From Bacillus vallismortis (GTDB lineage: Bacteria > Bacillota > Bacilli > Bacillales > Bacillaceae), in assembly GCF_040784915.1 (NCBI RefSeq), contig NZ_CP160797.1, positions 883,001-947,000 on the forward strand: a DNA stretch of 64,000 bases, in the 5' to 3' direction. The notes under the pieces are model-generated. The model was given only the letters and a program-made list of their open reading frames with translations, did no database searches and was not told where the DNA came from. Below are positions 24,401 to 30,444 of this stretch, piece after piece. The translations under genes and the position numbers were made by a program. The first letter of the stretch is position 1; each line of letters starts with the position of its first letter.

Positions 24401-27400
24401 CCGGAGAGTCGATCGGAAATAGACATGCACGGGAAAATGCGATGGAAATGAATGCGATTGTTTTGGACGGTCAGCTGGTTATTGATACGACGTATAACAC
24501 AAAGGTTTATTCAAAACAAACTGTAAAGCATTTTACGGAGGCCTATAAAGAAGCGCTTTATGAGGTGATTGACCATTGCGTCTCAAAAGAAGAGGCAGAG
24601 AGAACACCGTCTGATTATGGAGACAAGGCATTGGACATTTACGAGCTTGAGGACATCAAGAGAAAGCATGAAGGATTTGAGATTGAAAAAATTTATCCTC
24701 TGGCCAATATGCAGCAGGGAATGTTATTCCACTCCTTGGAAAATCACTCATCAGGAGCCTATTTTGAACAAATCGTCATTGAAGCAAATGGAACAATTGA
24801 TCCGCTTCTATTAGAGAAGAGCTTTAATGCCATCATGGAAAGGCATGAGCTCCTGCGGAGCGCCATTGAGTATGAAATCACAGTAAAGCCAAGAAACGTG
24901 ATCCTGAAAAACAGGAAAATCGGCTTCCGGTACCAAGATATAAGACGGCAAAGTGCGGAGCAGCAGAAGGTAAGCATGGAGCGATTCCTGAAAGAAGACC
25001 GGGAAAAAGGCTTTGATTTAAGCAGAGATCCTTTGATCCGCCTTCAGCTTATCCAGACCGGGGACGAAGAATATACGTTGATTTGGAGCAACCATCACAT
25101 CCTGTTTGACGGATGGGGACGGGGAATCATTCTGGCTGAGCTTTTCCAATTCTATGGAGATGAGCGGTTCGGAAGAACCCGACAGCTGGAAGAGCCAGAA
25201 GCATACAGCACCTACATCAGATGGCTGGAAGAACAGTCCAGAGAAGATGCCGCTCAATATTGGAAGAATTATCTGAAAGGCTATAAGGAAAAGTCAGGCA
25301 TTCCGGTTAATAGGAAATCTGGGAAAACTGGCGATTCCGGAAACCGCGAAAAGGTGATAGCACTCTCACGAGAGCTAACGGGAAAGCTGGCCGACCTGGC
25401 AACACGGAATCATGTGACCATCCATACAGCTCTGCAGAGTGCATGGGGTGTGCTGTTGGCCAAGTATAACCAGACAGACGATGTCGTGTTCGGTTCCGTT
25501 GTCTCCGGAAGGGATGCCAAAGTGCCGGGAATTGAAAACATGGTGGGACTGTTTATTAATACGATTCCAACAAGAATTCAGGCTAGTGATCACCAGAGTT
25601 TCAGAGAGGTCTTACAGCGTGTGCAGGAAGGTGCCATTGAAAGCCAGGCATACAGCTACCTCAACTTGTCTGATGTGCAGTCTCTAAGTGAACTGAAGCG
25701 GGATTTAATCGACCACGTGATGATTTTTGAAAACTATGCGCTGGATGACAAGGCCCTTGATCAAGGAGAGAATGAGCTGGGCTTTGTGTTCCATGAGCTG
25801 AAGGGAAATGAAGCAACAAACTATGGATTAACGGTGGTAGCCGTTCCCGGGGAGCAGCTAATCCTGAAATTTGCTTATGATGGAAATGTATACTCGGAGA
25901 CGATTATCGAAAATCTAGGGATACATTTGACTCGCTTAATGGAGCAGGCCGCAGAAGATGAACATAAGAAAATCGGCGATCTTCAGCTGCTTTCAAATGA
26001 GGAAAAGGATCGGATCTTGAGTGAATTCAACCAAACAGAAACAGATTATCCGAAGGATAAAACCATCCAGCAGCTGTTTATGGAACAGGCATACCGAACG
26101 CCTGAGCAAACGGCAGTCGTATGCGGTCATGAAACGCTCACCTACCGGGAGCTTAACGAGCGGTCCAACCAAATCGCACGGCTGCTTCTTCAAAAAGGTG
26201 TGCAGCCGGAAACGATCGTGGGCATTATGGCCGACCGTTCTCCTGAGATGATCGCGGGCATGATCGGAATCTTGAAATCTGGGGCAGCTTATCTTCCGAT
26301 AGATCCAGAATATCCTGAAAGACGAATCAAATACCTTTTAGAAGACAGCAAAACAAACCTTATTCTTACAAATAGGGATGATTCGTTAAAATACAATGTA
26401 GAAACTGTATTTCTAAATGGAGATTTTGACAGATATTCAATAGAAAATATAGATGTTAACCGGAACCCTTTGAAGTATGCTTATGTTATTTATACCTCTG
26501 GGTCTACAGGGAAACCAAAGGGTACGATGATAACTCAAAAAGGTTTAGTCAATTATATATATTGGGCCAATAAGACATATGTAAAAGGTGATGCTTTGGA
26601 TTTTGCCCTGTATTCATCAATTTCATTTGATCTAACCGTAACATCTATATTTACTCCGTTGATTTCTGGAAATAAAATCGTAGTCTATGGAAATGATGAA
26701 AATGAGCCTCTAATCAGAAAGGTTTTTAAAGATAAGAAAGCTGGCATTGTTAAACTGACACCATCTCACCTTAGCCTGATAAAAGATTTAGATAATAGCA
26801 GCTCAAGCATAAAACGCCTAATTATAGGGGGAGAGGACCTTAAGTCAGACTTGGCACTAAAAATAAGTGAGAGTTTCAATCATGATATTGAAATTTATAA
26901 TGAGTATGGACCTACAGAAGCCACGGTGGGCTGCATGATATATAAATATGATACTCAGAAGGATAAGGCAACTTCTATCCCAATTGGTAGGCCAGCTGAT
27001 AATGTCCAGATTTATATTCTGAATGACAAGCAGGAGATATTGCCGATAGGGGTAGTGGGTGAATTGTATATAAGCGGTGATGGATTGGCTGACGGGTATT
27101 TAAATAAACCTGATCTAACAAATGAAAGATTCATTTTAAACACCGCTGGCCAACGTATGTACCGGACAGGAGATCTTGCGAGAAAATTACCAGATGGAAA
27201 TATTGAATTTCTGGGAAGAATTGATCATCAAGTAAAGATTCGGGGATACAGAATAGAGCTTGGGGAAATCGAGAAAGAAATCGAAAAATCTGGGAAAGTA
27301 AAGGAGAATGTTGTTGTTGCTAAAGCAGATGGAGATAACCAGTATCTCTGTGCATATGTAACGTTGAAAAATGGAGCTGAAATTGCTGAAGTTCGCAACT

Positions 27401-28482
27401 TTTTATCTTGTGAACTTCCTGAATACATGGTGCCATCAGCATTTGTTGCTCTTGAAGAAATTCCTTTAACAACGAATGGGAAAATTGACATTAATGCATT
27501 GCCTGACCGACATGATGTTCCAGATAGCAGAAACTGCTATGAAGCACCAAGCAATGATTTGGAGAATATGCTTACTACTATCTGGGAGGAAATTCTCGAC
27601 ATAAAAAATATAAGTGTAAACACTAATCTTTTTGAAATTGGGGCTAACTCTTTAAATGTAATGACTTTTGTGTCAAAGTTATATTCGAAGATGAATTTTA
27701 GAATTCCATTTAAAGATGTATTTCATAAGCCGACAATTCGCAGTCTGTCTGTATTTCTGGAAAACGCTAAAAATTTACTAAAAGACTATACAGAGGATTG
27801 TATACAGCTTACGAATTCTACTATTAGCGATAAGAAGTTATTCTGTTTCCCGCCGGCTGCTTCTTTAGGAATAGCATATATGGGGCTGGCAGAACACTTG
27901 GAAAGATATTCGGTTTACAGTTTTAACTTCATTAAATCCGAAAATCGGATCAAGCAATACGTAAACATTATCAAAGAATATCAGCCAGAAGGTCCTTACA
28001 CGTTGGTTGGATATTCTGCAGGTGGAGTTCTAGCATTTGATGTTGCTAAAGAATTAAATAGACAAGGGCATGAAGTCGAAGATTTGATTCTTATTGATTC
28101 TACCTACCGAACAGATGCGGAGGAAAACCTTTTAACAGAAGAGGAGTACAAAAAAGAACTATACGATAAATTCGATCTCGAAAAATATAAAGACTTAGAA
28201 AAATTAGCGAGTGATTACTTAATCGAGCTGATTATGAAATCTTATATATATGTCCAAGGCGCAGTTACGGATGGTAGCATAAGTGGAAATATATCCTATA
28301 TTGAGTCTGTTAAAGAAAAAAGAGATGAAAACATGATGCTATGGGCGAGAGCAACTACTAAGAAATTCAGATTAATACAAGGCTTTGGTTCACATATGGA
28401 AATGTTATCGAATTTGAATCCGGAAGCCTTGAAGAAAAATGCTAAAATTATTGATGAAGTTATCTCATTTGAAACAGTTTAA
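9430..28482 (+). CDS. bacC: Bacitracin-type synthetase 3: Ile, D-Xaa, His, D-Asp, Asn modules plus thioesterase
   Basis: A five-module NRPS of 6,350 residues (B. licheniformis BacC about 6,359). Layout by approximate residue: C-A-PCP (1-1040); C-A-PCP-E (1050-2530); C-A-PCP (2535-3570); C-A-PCP-E (3580-5080); C-A-PCP-TE (5085-6350). Pocket codes: DGFFLGVVFK (Ile), DATTIGACVK (unknown, perhaps a bulky aromatic), DSELAAEVCK (His, one change from DSELTAEVCK), DLTKVGHIGK (Asp), DLTKIGEVGK (Asn). C domains after epimerases are DCL type (YPLSNMQKG, YPLANMQKG, YPLANMQQG) and the others LCL, so stereochemistry is consistent. The last PCP has GANSLN instead of GGxS but keeps the serine. The TE has GYSAGG with Ser near 6196 and should release the chain by cyclisation onto Lys6 as in bacitracin (family knowledge). 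Strong Shine-Dalgarno (AGGAGG, 9416-9421). Composition is mosaic: AT-rich except about 13.9-15.4 and 19.4-26.3 kb. Confidence 0.93.
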   Translation: MSGTKVEKIYPLSNMQKGMLYHSIKGTSSNAYFEQIIMDIKGSINEAFLEESFHEIMKRHEILRASFNYKMNEPLHVILKDRKMKFNYMDISAIDLNDKQPYIENYLEEDRSKGFDITKDTLMRVCLIKTEESFYKLVWSFHHILLDGWCIGIILDELFTIYSHKLKGTKHQLDDPKPYSDYIKWLNSQDTEEGLVYWDDYLKGYDVKTTIPRLSNENGRDYKRGEKIIEFTEELTEKIVRLATKNHVTLNTVVQSIWGLILAKYNNTEDAVFGTVVSGRDALVDGIEKMVGLFINTIPTRITFDSDYTFQQLLKSVQEGALDTNNYNFISLADIQSQSTLNHHLLDHVLVFENYAVDKEAIEDKESDLGFEIVSVTDEERSNYDFSITVGIGKKLKLMLVYDESVYERELINNIAVHIENVTLQVSENDNKKIVEIDLLSDTEKQILVGKLNQTKQLYPKHKLIHQLFEEQAKKTPDRVAVNCGDKSLTYLDLNQKSNQIAQMLREKGIQNNNIVALISDRSFEMIIGIIGILKSGATYLPIDPDTPRDRVKYMLKDSNASLLLTKDLFMDKARFDIEAISLDKLDFSKYSSENLPALNNSQDAAYIIYTSGSTGTPKGVMIPHYSAIRVVKNTNYIEIFETDSILQLSNYSFDGSIFDIFGALLNGARLVMIDKEAVLDINKLSQVIKNNHISVMFITTALFNTLVDLEIDCLDNVRKILFGGERVSVSHVRKALEKLGKDKLIHVYGPTESTVFSTYYFINEETEIIPIGKPIANTSVFVVGRGNQLLPVGVPGELCISGDGLSTGYLNNTNLTAEKFVPNPFIPEEKMYRTGDLVRMLPDGNIEFLDRIDNQVKLRGYRIELGEIENQLLKCNEVKEAVVNINRDQDEQQYICAYFTSSNSKSDLVKELRAFLEQSLPYYMIPSFFVQMDNLPLTKNGKVNRAALPQPDETNFLESYEAPTNDVEEKVLSIWKDILGVEKISINQSFFAVGGHSLKATTMISRIHKEFKIEVPLRQIFQTPTIKGIGEFIILAKEGVYSSIKPIEEKAFYPLSPAQKRLFILNQIEGTGISYNMPFAMKINGDLDINQLEKSFCKLIERHESLRTSFSMEDGEPIQKVHKNVEFHLSYRKVDPEEVDGIVSEFVKSFDLESAPLLRAGLLTLSDDEHLLMLDMHHIISDGVSMGILMHDLAHFYEEKELKPISLQYKDYSAWHKELYAKEELKKQEAYWTNVFKDEIPVLNMPTDFKRPLKQSIEGSQHSFEITSALTEKLNQIAKENGVTIYMLLLASYTALLSKYTNQDDIVVGSPIAGRPHHDLKHIVGLFVNTLAMRNFPKGQKTFVQYLKEVKENALKAYENQDYPFDELVEKLDINRDMSRSALFDTMFVLQNLEFADDHFRNLKFETFETKTKIAKFDLTLSAIETDDTIKFDLEYCTALFKQETAERISNHFVSVLREISNNPEVPLNQIDILTDDERHLLLGQFNQTQTDYPKDKTIQQLFMEQADRTPEQTAVVCGHETLTYRELNERSNQIARLLLKKGVQPETIVGIMADRSPEMIAGMIGILKSGAAYLPIDPDYPEERLKYLVKDSGTKLLLITEEHLIEKIPFTDTMGISVIALDDDRLAKAEKTNVTVRNKPSDLAYVIYTSGSTGQPKGVLVEHKSLMNLCHWYVNFHEIHESDRITNYLKYSFDASITEIFPCLITGAELHILRGDIRLDMGKLNEYMNENGITVATLPYKVGEQFMQQDNHSLRMLISGGEQLNMKTDTEYQLVNAYGPTENTCVTTSYFADRKGQNIPIGKPIYNTEIYIVNQNNRLCPVGVVGELCVSGDGVARGYLNNPELTAEKFVSNPFASGERMYRTGDLARWLPDGNIEFVGRIDHQIKLRGYRIELGEIESHLLEHPDVKEAAVIAREGSSLSLCGYLVCEKRVTPAEVREFLEKRVPDYMIPAYFVQLDKLPLTTNDKVDRKALPAPERSALSEVEYEAPRNEVESILVKTWTDILNIENLGINHHFFVSGGDSIKALQIVSRLSRFNLKLEVKDLFANPTIKNLSKYVKNQEKRIKTYEIVKGKVELTPIQTWFFEKNKDELNHFNQSFMLFRKDGFNENFVKAAFNKLLEHHDALRMIYEVNKQVICQYNRDFKEELFNFYVYDVKGLNNDEERVYELATDIQKKSSITDGKLVNVGLFHANDGDHLLIAIHHLVVDGVSWRILFEDFETLYAQAEKGKTLDIGQKSDSFQHFSSRLQGYANGKNLKKESDYWKNVAKAEVRFLPRKKEINRDTFENSKTLSVKLGSNKTNSLLREANRAYNTEINDILLTSLLVGAREVTGENSIKINMEGHGREDIFKDIDISRTVGWFTTMYPVLIDLGEEKRISENIKMVKEILRKVPNKGIGFGIIKYLSTEIDLEEHKPVFSFNYLGEMDNDVNRDGFSGSKFSYGESIGGKISRNNPIEINSIIINNELYVNTTFNESEYDEETINVFNEKFKESLEKIIDHCSGKQEPEKTPYDYGDYKLTLNELADIKKKYAGLKIEKIYPLANMQKGMLFHALENRNSRAYFEQTVIEINGNIDTDLLKMSFNKIMQRYEILRASFEYEIVEEPRHVIIADREIDFNYIDIRDRDQSEKEVYIQNFREKDKEIGFNLAEDTLIRVSVIRTGDKSYKLVWSHHHILLDGWCLSIILGELFTLYGKMNNGERIELEEAKPYSDFINWLERQDIEEARLYWKNYLKGYKEKTQIPKINSITNNREYDRKEKVIEFSTDTTNKLKNLASQCSVTFNTLFQSIWGTVLAKYNSTDEVIFGSIVSGREAPVDGIEKMIGLFINAIPTRIKLNKDTMFKDVLNVVQRDAIESNNFNYLNLAEVQSLSDLKKDLIDHIIVFENYVVDDSISQKSKLDIGFEVEDLYAEEQSNYSFSISVTLGETLTLVLTYDGNVYDEVLIENIEGHLSTVTEQVVSDENKKIGDIHIISEKEKILFGEWNDTKENYPKTKTIQQLFEDQAEQTPENIAVVFENERLTYRELNEQANHLASILRGKGVKPNTIVGIKVERSLEMIVGMLGILKAGGAYLPIDPEYPRDRVKHLIKDSGIEILLKKESEDADFDLNCINISLELFGNQVKGNLPVINESSDMAYIIYTSGSTGKPKGVMVNHNSILNTLCWRKEYYQFKETDVTLQMPSFSFDSSVEDIFTTLVSGAQLVLMKDLRLNLNKLITILGDYKVTNLLAVPSYYNNLLDMISERLNHMRFVAIAGEGFSDALIKKHFRKLPDVQLFNEYGPTENSVCSTVCELNPENQKVLIGKPIANNKIYILDQNNSLVPVGVPGELCVSGAGLARGYLNRPELTAEKFVPNPFLPGERMYRTGDLARLLPDGNIEFLGRIDHQVKIRGYRIELGEIENRLLKLPMVREAVVISREDKDHQAYLCAYVVLESPAAESVKEIRSQLANELPDFMIPAFFVQLDKMPLTANGKVDRKGLPDPDLDSLGDRGYEAPRNAVEETLASIWKDILGTERVGINDHFFEMGGHSLKATALVSRIHKELKAEVPLRQLFQSPTIKGIAEFISAGRESVYASIQKVEEREYYPLSSAQRRLYILDRIEGGVSYNIPLAMEIQGDLNISQLEKAFLALIERHEVLRTSFSMEDGVPVQKIAPLVDFKVGCHKTDAFGAENFLREFVRPFDLSKAPLLRVEVLNIAENKHLMVLDMHHIISDGVSMGILTRELAELYEGKDLPALKIQYKDYSAWQKQASARAEMKKQEAYWLNVFKEEVPVLNMPTDFRRPAAQSTEGGLVHFEFGRDLSLKLKEMAKEHGVTLYMLLLAGYTTLLSKYTGQEDIIVGSPIAGRPHEDLKHVMGIFLNTLAMRNRPEGKKSFSSYLREVRENALGAFENQEYPFDELVEKLDLNRDMSRSALFDTMLVLQNFDQEAFEIEGLTFTPHPMDAHVSKFDLTLTSSEEGDCITCVLNYGTKLFKKETIERMASHLIHLFNEITQQPDQLISDLTLLSKEEAHAALTGWNETNIQFPMDKTLAQLFEEQSTRTPQRVAVAAGDQKLTYLQLNERANQWAGVLRERGAKAGVTIGLIAEESVEMIIGILAVLKAGAAYLPIDPDQAVKRTNAILKDSGASLLLVKGNRKPGLSFGGDIIDLETPLFEGRDTANPPAGQSDHNAYLIYTSGSTGTPKGVFIQHRSVVNYMSWFKKEVSLQEEDKAILVSSYAFDLGYTSLYSALLSGCELHLVKKDIYSNPSKALRYLNKNGISYLKLTPSLFNVLVNDPAFLEGSGCETLRLVVLGGEKISPEDVKTFHLRCSKAMVMNHYGPTEATIGSVYHIIDFEEMSDFEQCPVIGRPISNMKAYVMDSQMKPVPDGVYGELCLSGEGVARGYLNRPELTENAFVRNPLDPKETMYRTGDLVRRLPNGNLELAGRIDNQVKIRGYRIETDEIKNHLLKHGEIQEAVVIVREDKDQHKYVCAYITSGKMWASGELRSYLKEEIPEFMIPSYFVQMERIPLTPNGKVDRKALPEPDGHAGVNYEAPRNEVEKQLVAVWEEILGFRPIGISHNFFASGGDSIKALQIISRLSREGIAVEMKDLFAYPEIKQLSRYAKTVNGQEESYEIESGNVLLTPIQKAFFSGGTEEVNHYNHAVMLYRKDGFHTEWVKEVLEEIMKHHDALRMIFPNENGKVRPFNRGVEKKQFGFYVYDVSSEEVPNQTVLELATKLQLQMDIQTGPLVNAAVFKAKDGDHLLLIIHHLVIDGLSWRILFEDLALGYSQLKKGETVSFYSKTTSYKTYASKLQAYAEGKKLAREKQYWMDVLKEKVPFLETKEEVESYWYEDSDTFRGVLDKEATRKLLRETNRAYHTDINDLLVTALLMAARQETGENRIRLSLEGHGREQIVDEVDISRTVGWFTTKYPVLIDLGEETSLSMTIKMVKETIRKIPNKGIGYGILKHLNEDSELKAAPQPPLLFNYLGQMDEDLQNAAFSSSSLPTGESIGNRHARENAMEMNAIVLDGQLVIDTTYNTKVYSKQTVKHFTEAYKEALYEVIDHCVSKEEAERTPSDYGDKALDIYELEDIKRKHEGFEIEKIYPLANMQQGMLFHSLENHSSGAYFEQIVIEANGTIDPLLLEKSFNAIMERHELLRSAIEYEITVKPRNVILKNRKIGFRYQDIRRQSAEQQKVSMERFLKEDREKGFDLSRDPLIRLQLIQTGDEEYTLIWSNHHILFDGWGRGIILAELFQFYGDERFGRTRQLEEPEAYSTYIRWLEEQSREDAAQYWKNYLKGYKEKSGIPVNRKSGKTGDSGNREKVIALSRELTGKLADLATRNHVTIHTALQSAWGVLLAKYNQTDDVVFGSVVSGRDAKVPGIENMVGLFINTIPTRIQASDHQSFREVLQRVQEGAIESQAYSYLNLSDVQSLSELKRDLIDHVMIFENYALDDKALDQGENELGFVFHELKGNEATNYGLTVVAVPGEQLILKFAYDGNVYSETIIENLGIHLTRLMEQAAEDEHKKIGDLQLLSNEEKDRILSEFNQTETDYPKDKTIQQLFMEQAYRTPEQTAVVCGHETLTYRELNERSNQIARLLLQKGVQPETIVGIMADRSPEMIAGMIGILKSGAAYLPIDPEYPERRIKYLLEDSKTNLILTNRDDSLKYNVETVFLNGDFDRYSIENIDVNRNPLKYAYVIYTSGSTGKPKGTMITQKGLVNYIYWANKTYVKGDALDFALYSSISFDLTVTSIFTPLISGNKIVVYGNDENEPLIRKVFKDKKAGIVKLTPSHLSLIKDLDNSSSSIKRLIIGGEDLKSDLALKISESFNHDIEIYNEYGPTEATVGCMIYKYDTQKDKATSIPIGRPADNVQIYILNDKQEILPIGVVGELYISGDGLADGYLNKPDLTNERFILNTAGQRMYRTGDLARKLPDGNIEFLGRIDHQVKIRGYRIELGEIEKEIEKSGKVKENVVVAKADGDNQYLCAYVTLKNGAEIAEVRNFLSCELPEYMVPSAFVALEEIPLTTNGKIDINALPDRHDVPDSRNCYEAPSNDLENMLTTIWEEILDIKNISVNTNLFEIGANSLNVMTFVSKLYSKMNFRIPFKDVFHKPTIRSLSVFLENAKNLLKDYTEDCIQLTNSTISDKKLFCFPPAASLGIAYMGLAEHLERYSVYSFNFIKSENRIKQYVNIIKEYQPEGPYTLVGYSAGGVLAFDVAKELNRQGHEVEDLILIDSTYRTDAEENLLTEEEYKKELYDKFDLEKYKDLEKLASDYLIELIMKSYIYVQGAVTDGSISGNISYIESVKEKRDENMMLWARATTKKFRLIQGFGSHMEMLSNLNPEALKKNAKIIDEVISFETV
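13887..14149 (+). repeat. A-domain N-terminal repeat, copy in bacC module 2
   Basis: About 263 nt at the start of the module 2 adenylation domain are about 97% identical (roughly 9 differences) to 26025-26287 in module 5. Both start at the C-A linker (ATTCAACCAAAC). Confidence 0.9.
14350..15404 (+). repeat. A-domain duplication, copy 2 (bacC module 2)
   Basis: Same offset (14,349) throughout, with no gaps. The high-identity tract covers the pocket and the C-terminal subdomain of the adenylation domain and ends exactly where the carrier domain begins. The GC-richer block itself starts earlier, near 13,887. This points to recent copying or gene conversion of a whole A-domain unit between modules. 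Confidence 0.97.
26025..26287 (+). repeat. A-domain N-terminal repeat, copy in bacC module 5
   Basis: Partner of 13887-14149. Directly after this stretch composition drops from about 50% to about 25-35% GC and the sequence becomes that of the Asn-specific domain. The module 5 adenylation domain is therefore a visible chimera. Confidence 0.9.
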
Positions 28483-28492
28483 TCCTTTAAAG

Positions 28493-28525
28493 ATCGGCAT
28501 TTCATAAAAGAAATGCCGATTTTTT
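28493..28525 (+). terminator. Terminator after bacC
   Basis: Perfect 11-bp stem (ATCGGCATTTC / GAAATGCCGAT), 6-nt loop, then a T-run. It separates the synthetase operon from bacRS, so the regulators probably need their own promoter. Confidence 0.92.
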
Positions 28526-28552
28526 GTTAAAATAAACAATATAATGTAATAA
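28524..28552 (+). promoter_or_regulatory. Possible bacRS promoter
   Basis: TTGTTA (28524-28529), 17-bp spacer, TAATAA (28547-28552), partly overlapping the bacC terminator tail. A second -10-like TATAAT sits at 28540. Modest match only. Confidence 0.35.
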
Positions 28553-28606
28553 TGAATACTCGCAGTTACTTACATAAATGCAAAAAATGAAGGCAGGTGT
28601 CATTAA

Positions 28607-29320
28607 GTGAAAGAAATTCGTGTCCTTATTGCTGATGATGAAAAAGTGATTAGAGATTTATTAAAAAAATATATTGAACGAGAGCTGTATTTAGTAGACG
28701 TTGCCAAGGATGGGGAGGAAGCTTTGGCATTATTTGAACAAAATACTTATAACCTCATAATATTGGATCTCATGATGCCAAAAATTGATGGAATTGAAGT
28801 ATGCAGAAAACTAAGAGAAAAAACCAATGTGCCAATACTTATGCTGACTGCAAAGGATCATGAAGCTGACAAAATTGTAGGATTGAGTATAGGGGCGGAT
28901 GATTATATTACAAAACCTTTTAGTGTAAACGAGGTTGTGGCCAGAATTAAGGCTCTAATGAGAAGGTTTTTAATCTTAGGGAGCGACAGTGGGACAGAAG
29001 AGAAGCCATTGCTGAAATATAAAGGTTTATCGATTGATGTGAAAAGATATATTGTATGTATCTCAGGTGAAGAAATTTCATTAACCGCAAAAGAGCTGGA
29101 GTTGCTGAAATTTATGGCTTCCAATCCAGAACAGGTATTTACGAAGGCTCAGTTATTTCGAAATGTTTGGGGCAATAATTACTTAGAAGACGATAATACC
29201 GTGATGGTTCACATAAGAAAGCTAAGAAAAAAAATAGAAAAAGACCCATCTAATCCTCAATTTATACAAACAGTTTGGGGAATAGGGTATAAATTTGTAG
29301 GTGAGAAAGATGAGTCATAA
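28607..29320 (+). CDS. bacR: OmpR-type response regulator (BacR-like)
   Basis: 237 residues; BacR of B. licheniformis is about 238. The N-terminal receiver has the acidic pair D10-D11, phospho-acceptor D54 (IILDLMMP) and K in ITKPF. The C-terminal winged helix (about 135-235) has the OmpR/PhoB pattern (LTAKELELLKFM, VMVHIRKLRKKI, WGIGYKF). It starts with GTG behind AAGGCAGGTG and overlaps the kinase gene by 11 nt, so the two are co-translated. In B. licheniformis the homologous pair follows bacC and controls the bcrABC transporter. Here no bcrABC follows, so the target is unknown. AT-rich like the low-GC part of the cluster, so it probably arrived with it. Confidence 0.88.
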   Translation: MKEIRVLIADDEKVIRDLLKKYIERELYLVDVAKDGEEALALFEQNTYNLIILDLMMPKIDGIEVCRKLREKTNVPILMLTAKDHEADKIVGLSIGADDYITKPFSVNEVVARIKALMRRFLILGSDSGTEEKPLLKYKGLSIDVKRYIVCISGEEISLTAKELELLKFMASNPEQVFTKAQLFRNVWGNNYLEDDNTVMVHIRKLRKKIEKDPSNPQFIQTVWGIGYKFVGEKDES

Positions 29321-30335
29321 AATCACATATCTTATGTTTCTACAGATTACACTGATTTGCACCAATGTTCTTTATGACTGGCAGAACCAAGAGCTTAACA
29401 CTTTTAAATTTGTTGTCTATGGCCTGCTGATCGGTTTGTCTGTAATCCTGGTTGCAATTCAATACAAATTCAATAATGATCTCATTCAAATTATCCATGC
29501 GGTTAAGCGTACATTAAATGGGAACTTAACGACAAGAATATTTGCGAATGGAAATGCAATCTTTAATGAAATGGTTTTTTCAATAAACGAATTGATAGAG
29601 AAGTTAGAGAAAATACAGGTTGAAACCATTCAAACGCATGCAGCCAGAAAAAGTCTGTTATCAAGCATATCACACGATATTCGTACACCGCTTACATCAA
29701 TCATAGGGTATTTAGATGCGTTGAAAGATGATATCGCAGCCTCTGAAGAAGAAAAGAAGGAATACTTAAACATTGTTTCAAAGAAGTCGAATAATTTAAA
29801 ACAGTTAATTGATGAAATATTTAACATGGCTAAACTGGATGCAGATGAAATGCCGCTGCAGCCAGATATTATTGACTTTGCTGAAATAACCAGAGAGTTA
29901 TTGATTGAATACTTGCCGGAGATAAAAAGAAGTGAATTAGAGCTTAAAATAAATATCCCGGAAAGAAAGTGTCTTATTATGGCAGATCGCTTAAGTATCG
30001 TTAGAATTATTGAGAATATCTTAAAAAATGCCATCCTTTACGGAAAAGAAGGAAAAGTTCTTGGCATAGAACTTATAGAGGATGATAAAGAATGTAAACT
30101 GCTAATCTGGGATAGGGGACCAGGAATACCACAAACAGAATCAGAGAAGATATTTGAGAGAATGTATAGAGGAGACATGTCCAGAAGCTCAGGACATTCG
30201 GGAAGTGGTTTAGGACTCTCAATTGCCAAAACATTAATTGAGAAAAATCAAGGAAGAATATGGGTTGATAGCACCCCTTATATAAAAACAACATTTGGCA
30301 TTGCATTTGGTAAAATAAAGTTGAGACGGACATGA
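29310..30335 (+). CDS. bacS: Sensor histidine kinase (BacS-like)
   Basis: 341 residues from the ATG at 29310; upstream in-frame codons lie deeper inside bacR. Two N-terminal membrane helices (about 5-22 and 33-55) are separated by only about ten residues, so there is almost no extracellular sensor domain, as in intramembrane-sensing kinases that work with transporters. The dimerisation helix has phospho-acceptor H122 (SISHDIRTPL). The ATPase domain shows the N-box (IIENILKNA), DRGPGIP and GSGLGLSIAK. It should phosphorylate the BacR-like regulator. A partner transporter would be expected but is not encoded next to it. Confidence 0.87.
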   Translation: MSHKITYLMFLQITLICTNVLYDWQNQELNTFKFVVYGLLIGLSVILVAIQYKFNNDLIQIIHAVKRTLNGNLTTRIFANGNAIFNEMVFSINELIEKLEKIQVETIQTHAARKSLLSSISHDIRTPLTSIIGYLDALKDDIAASEEEKKEYLNIVSKKSNNLKQLIDEIFNMAKLDADEMPLQPDIIDFAEITRELLIEYLPEIKRSELELKINIPERKCLIMADRLSIVRIIENILKNAILYGKEGKVLGIELIEDDKECKLLIWDRGPGIPQTESEKIFERMYRGDMSRSSGHSGSGLGLSIAKTLIEKNQGRIWVDSTPYIKTTFGIAFGKIKLRRT

Positions 30336-30405
30336 ATTGAATGATTACAAAAAGTAATAATGAAGGCGGTCTTGCCCTGTCAAGTAAACAGCCATAAAAA
30401 GCCAA

Positions 30406-30444
30406 GAAACCAATGTGCTACGGAACACATTGGTTTCATTTTTT
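30406..30444 (+). terminator. Terminator after bacS
   Basis: 12-bp perfect stem (GAAACCAATGTG / CACATTGGTTTC) followed by a T-run at 30439-30444. Ends the bacRS transcript. Confidence 0.9.

Noticed and set aside
27620..27680. Carrier domain of bacC module 5 as inactive because GGxS reads GANS
   Set aside because: The phosphopantetheine serine is present and the surrounding motif is intact; a GGx-to-GAN change alone does not show loss of function.
1..28482. Surfactin, plipastatin/fengycin, iturin-type or locillomycin synthetase
   Set aside because: Module order, pocket codes (Lys-Orn-Ile-X-His-Asp-Asn), protein sizes and a following two-component system fit bacitracin and none of those lipopeptides.
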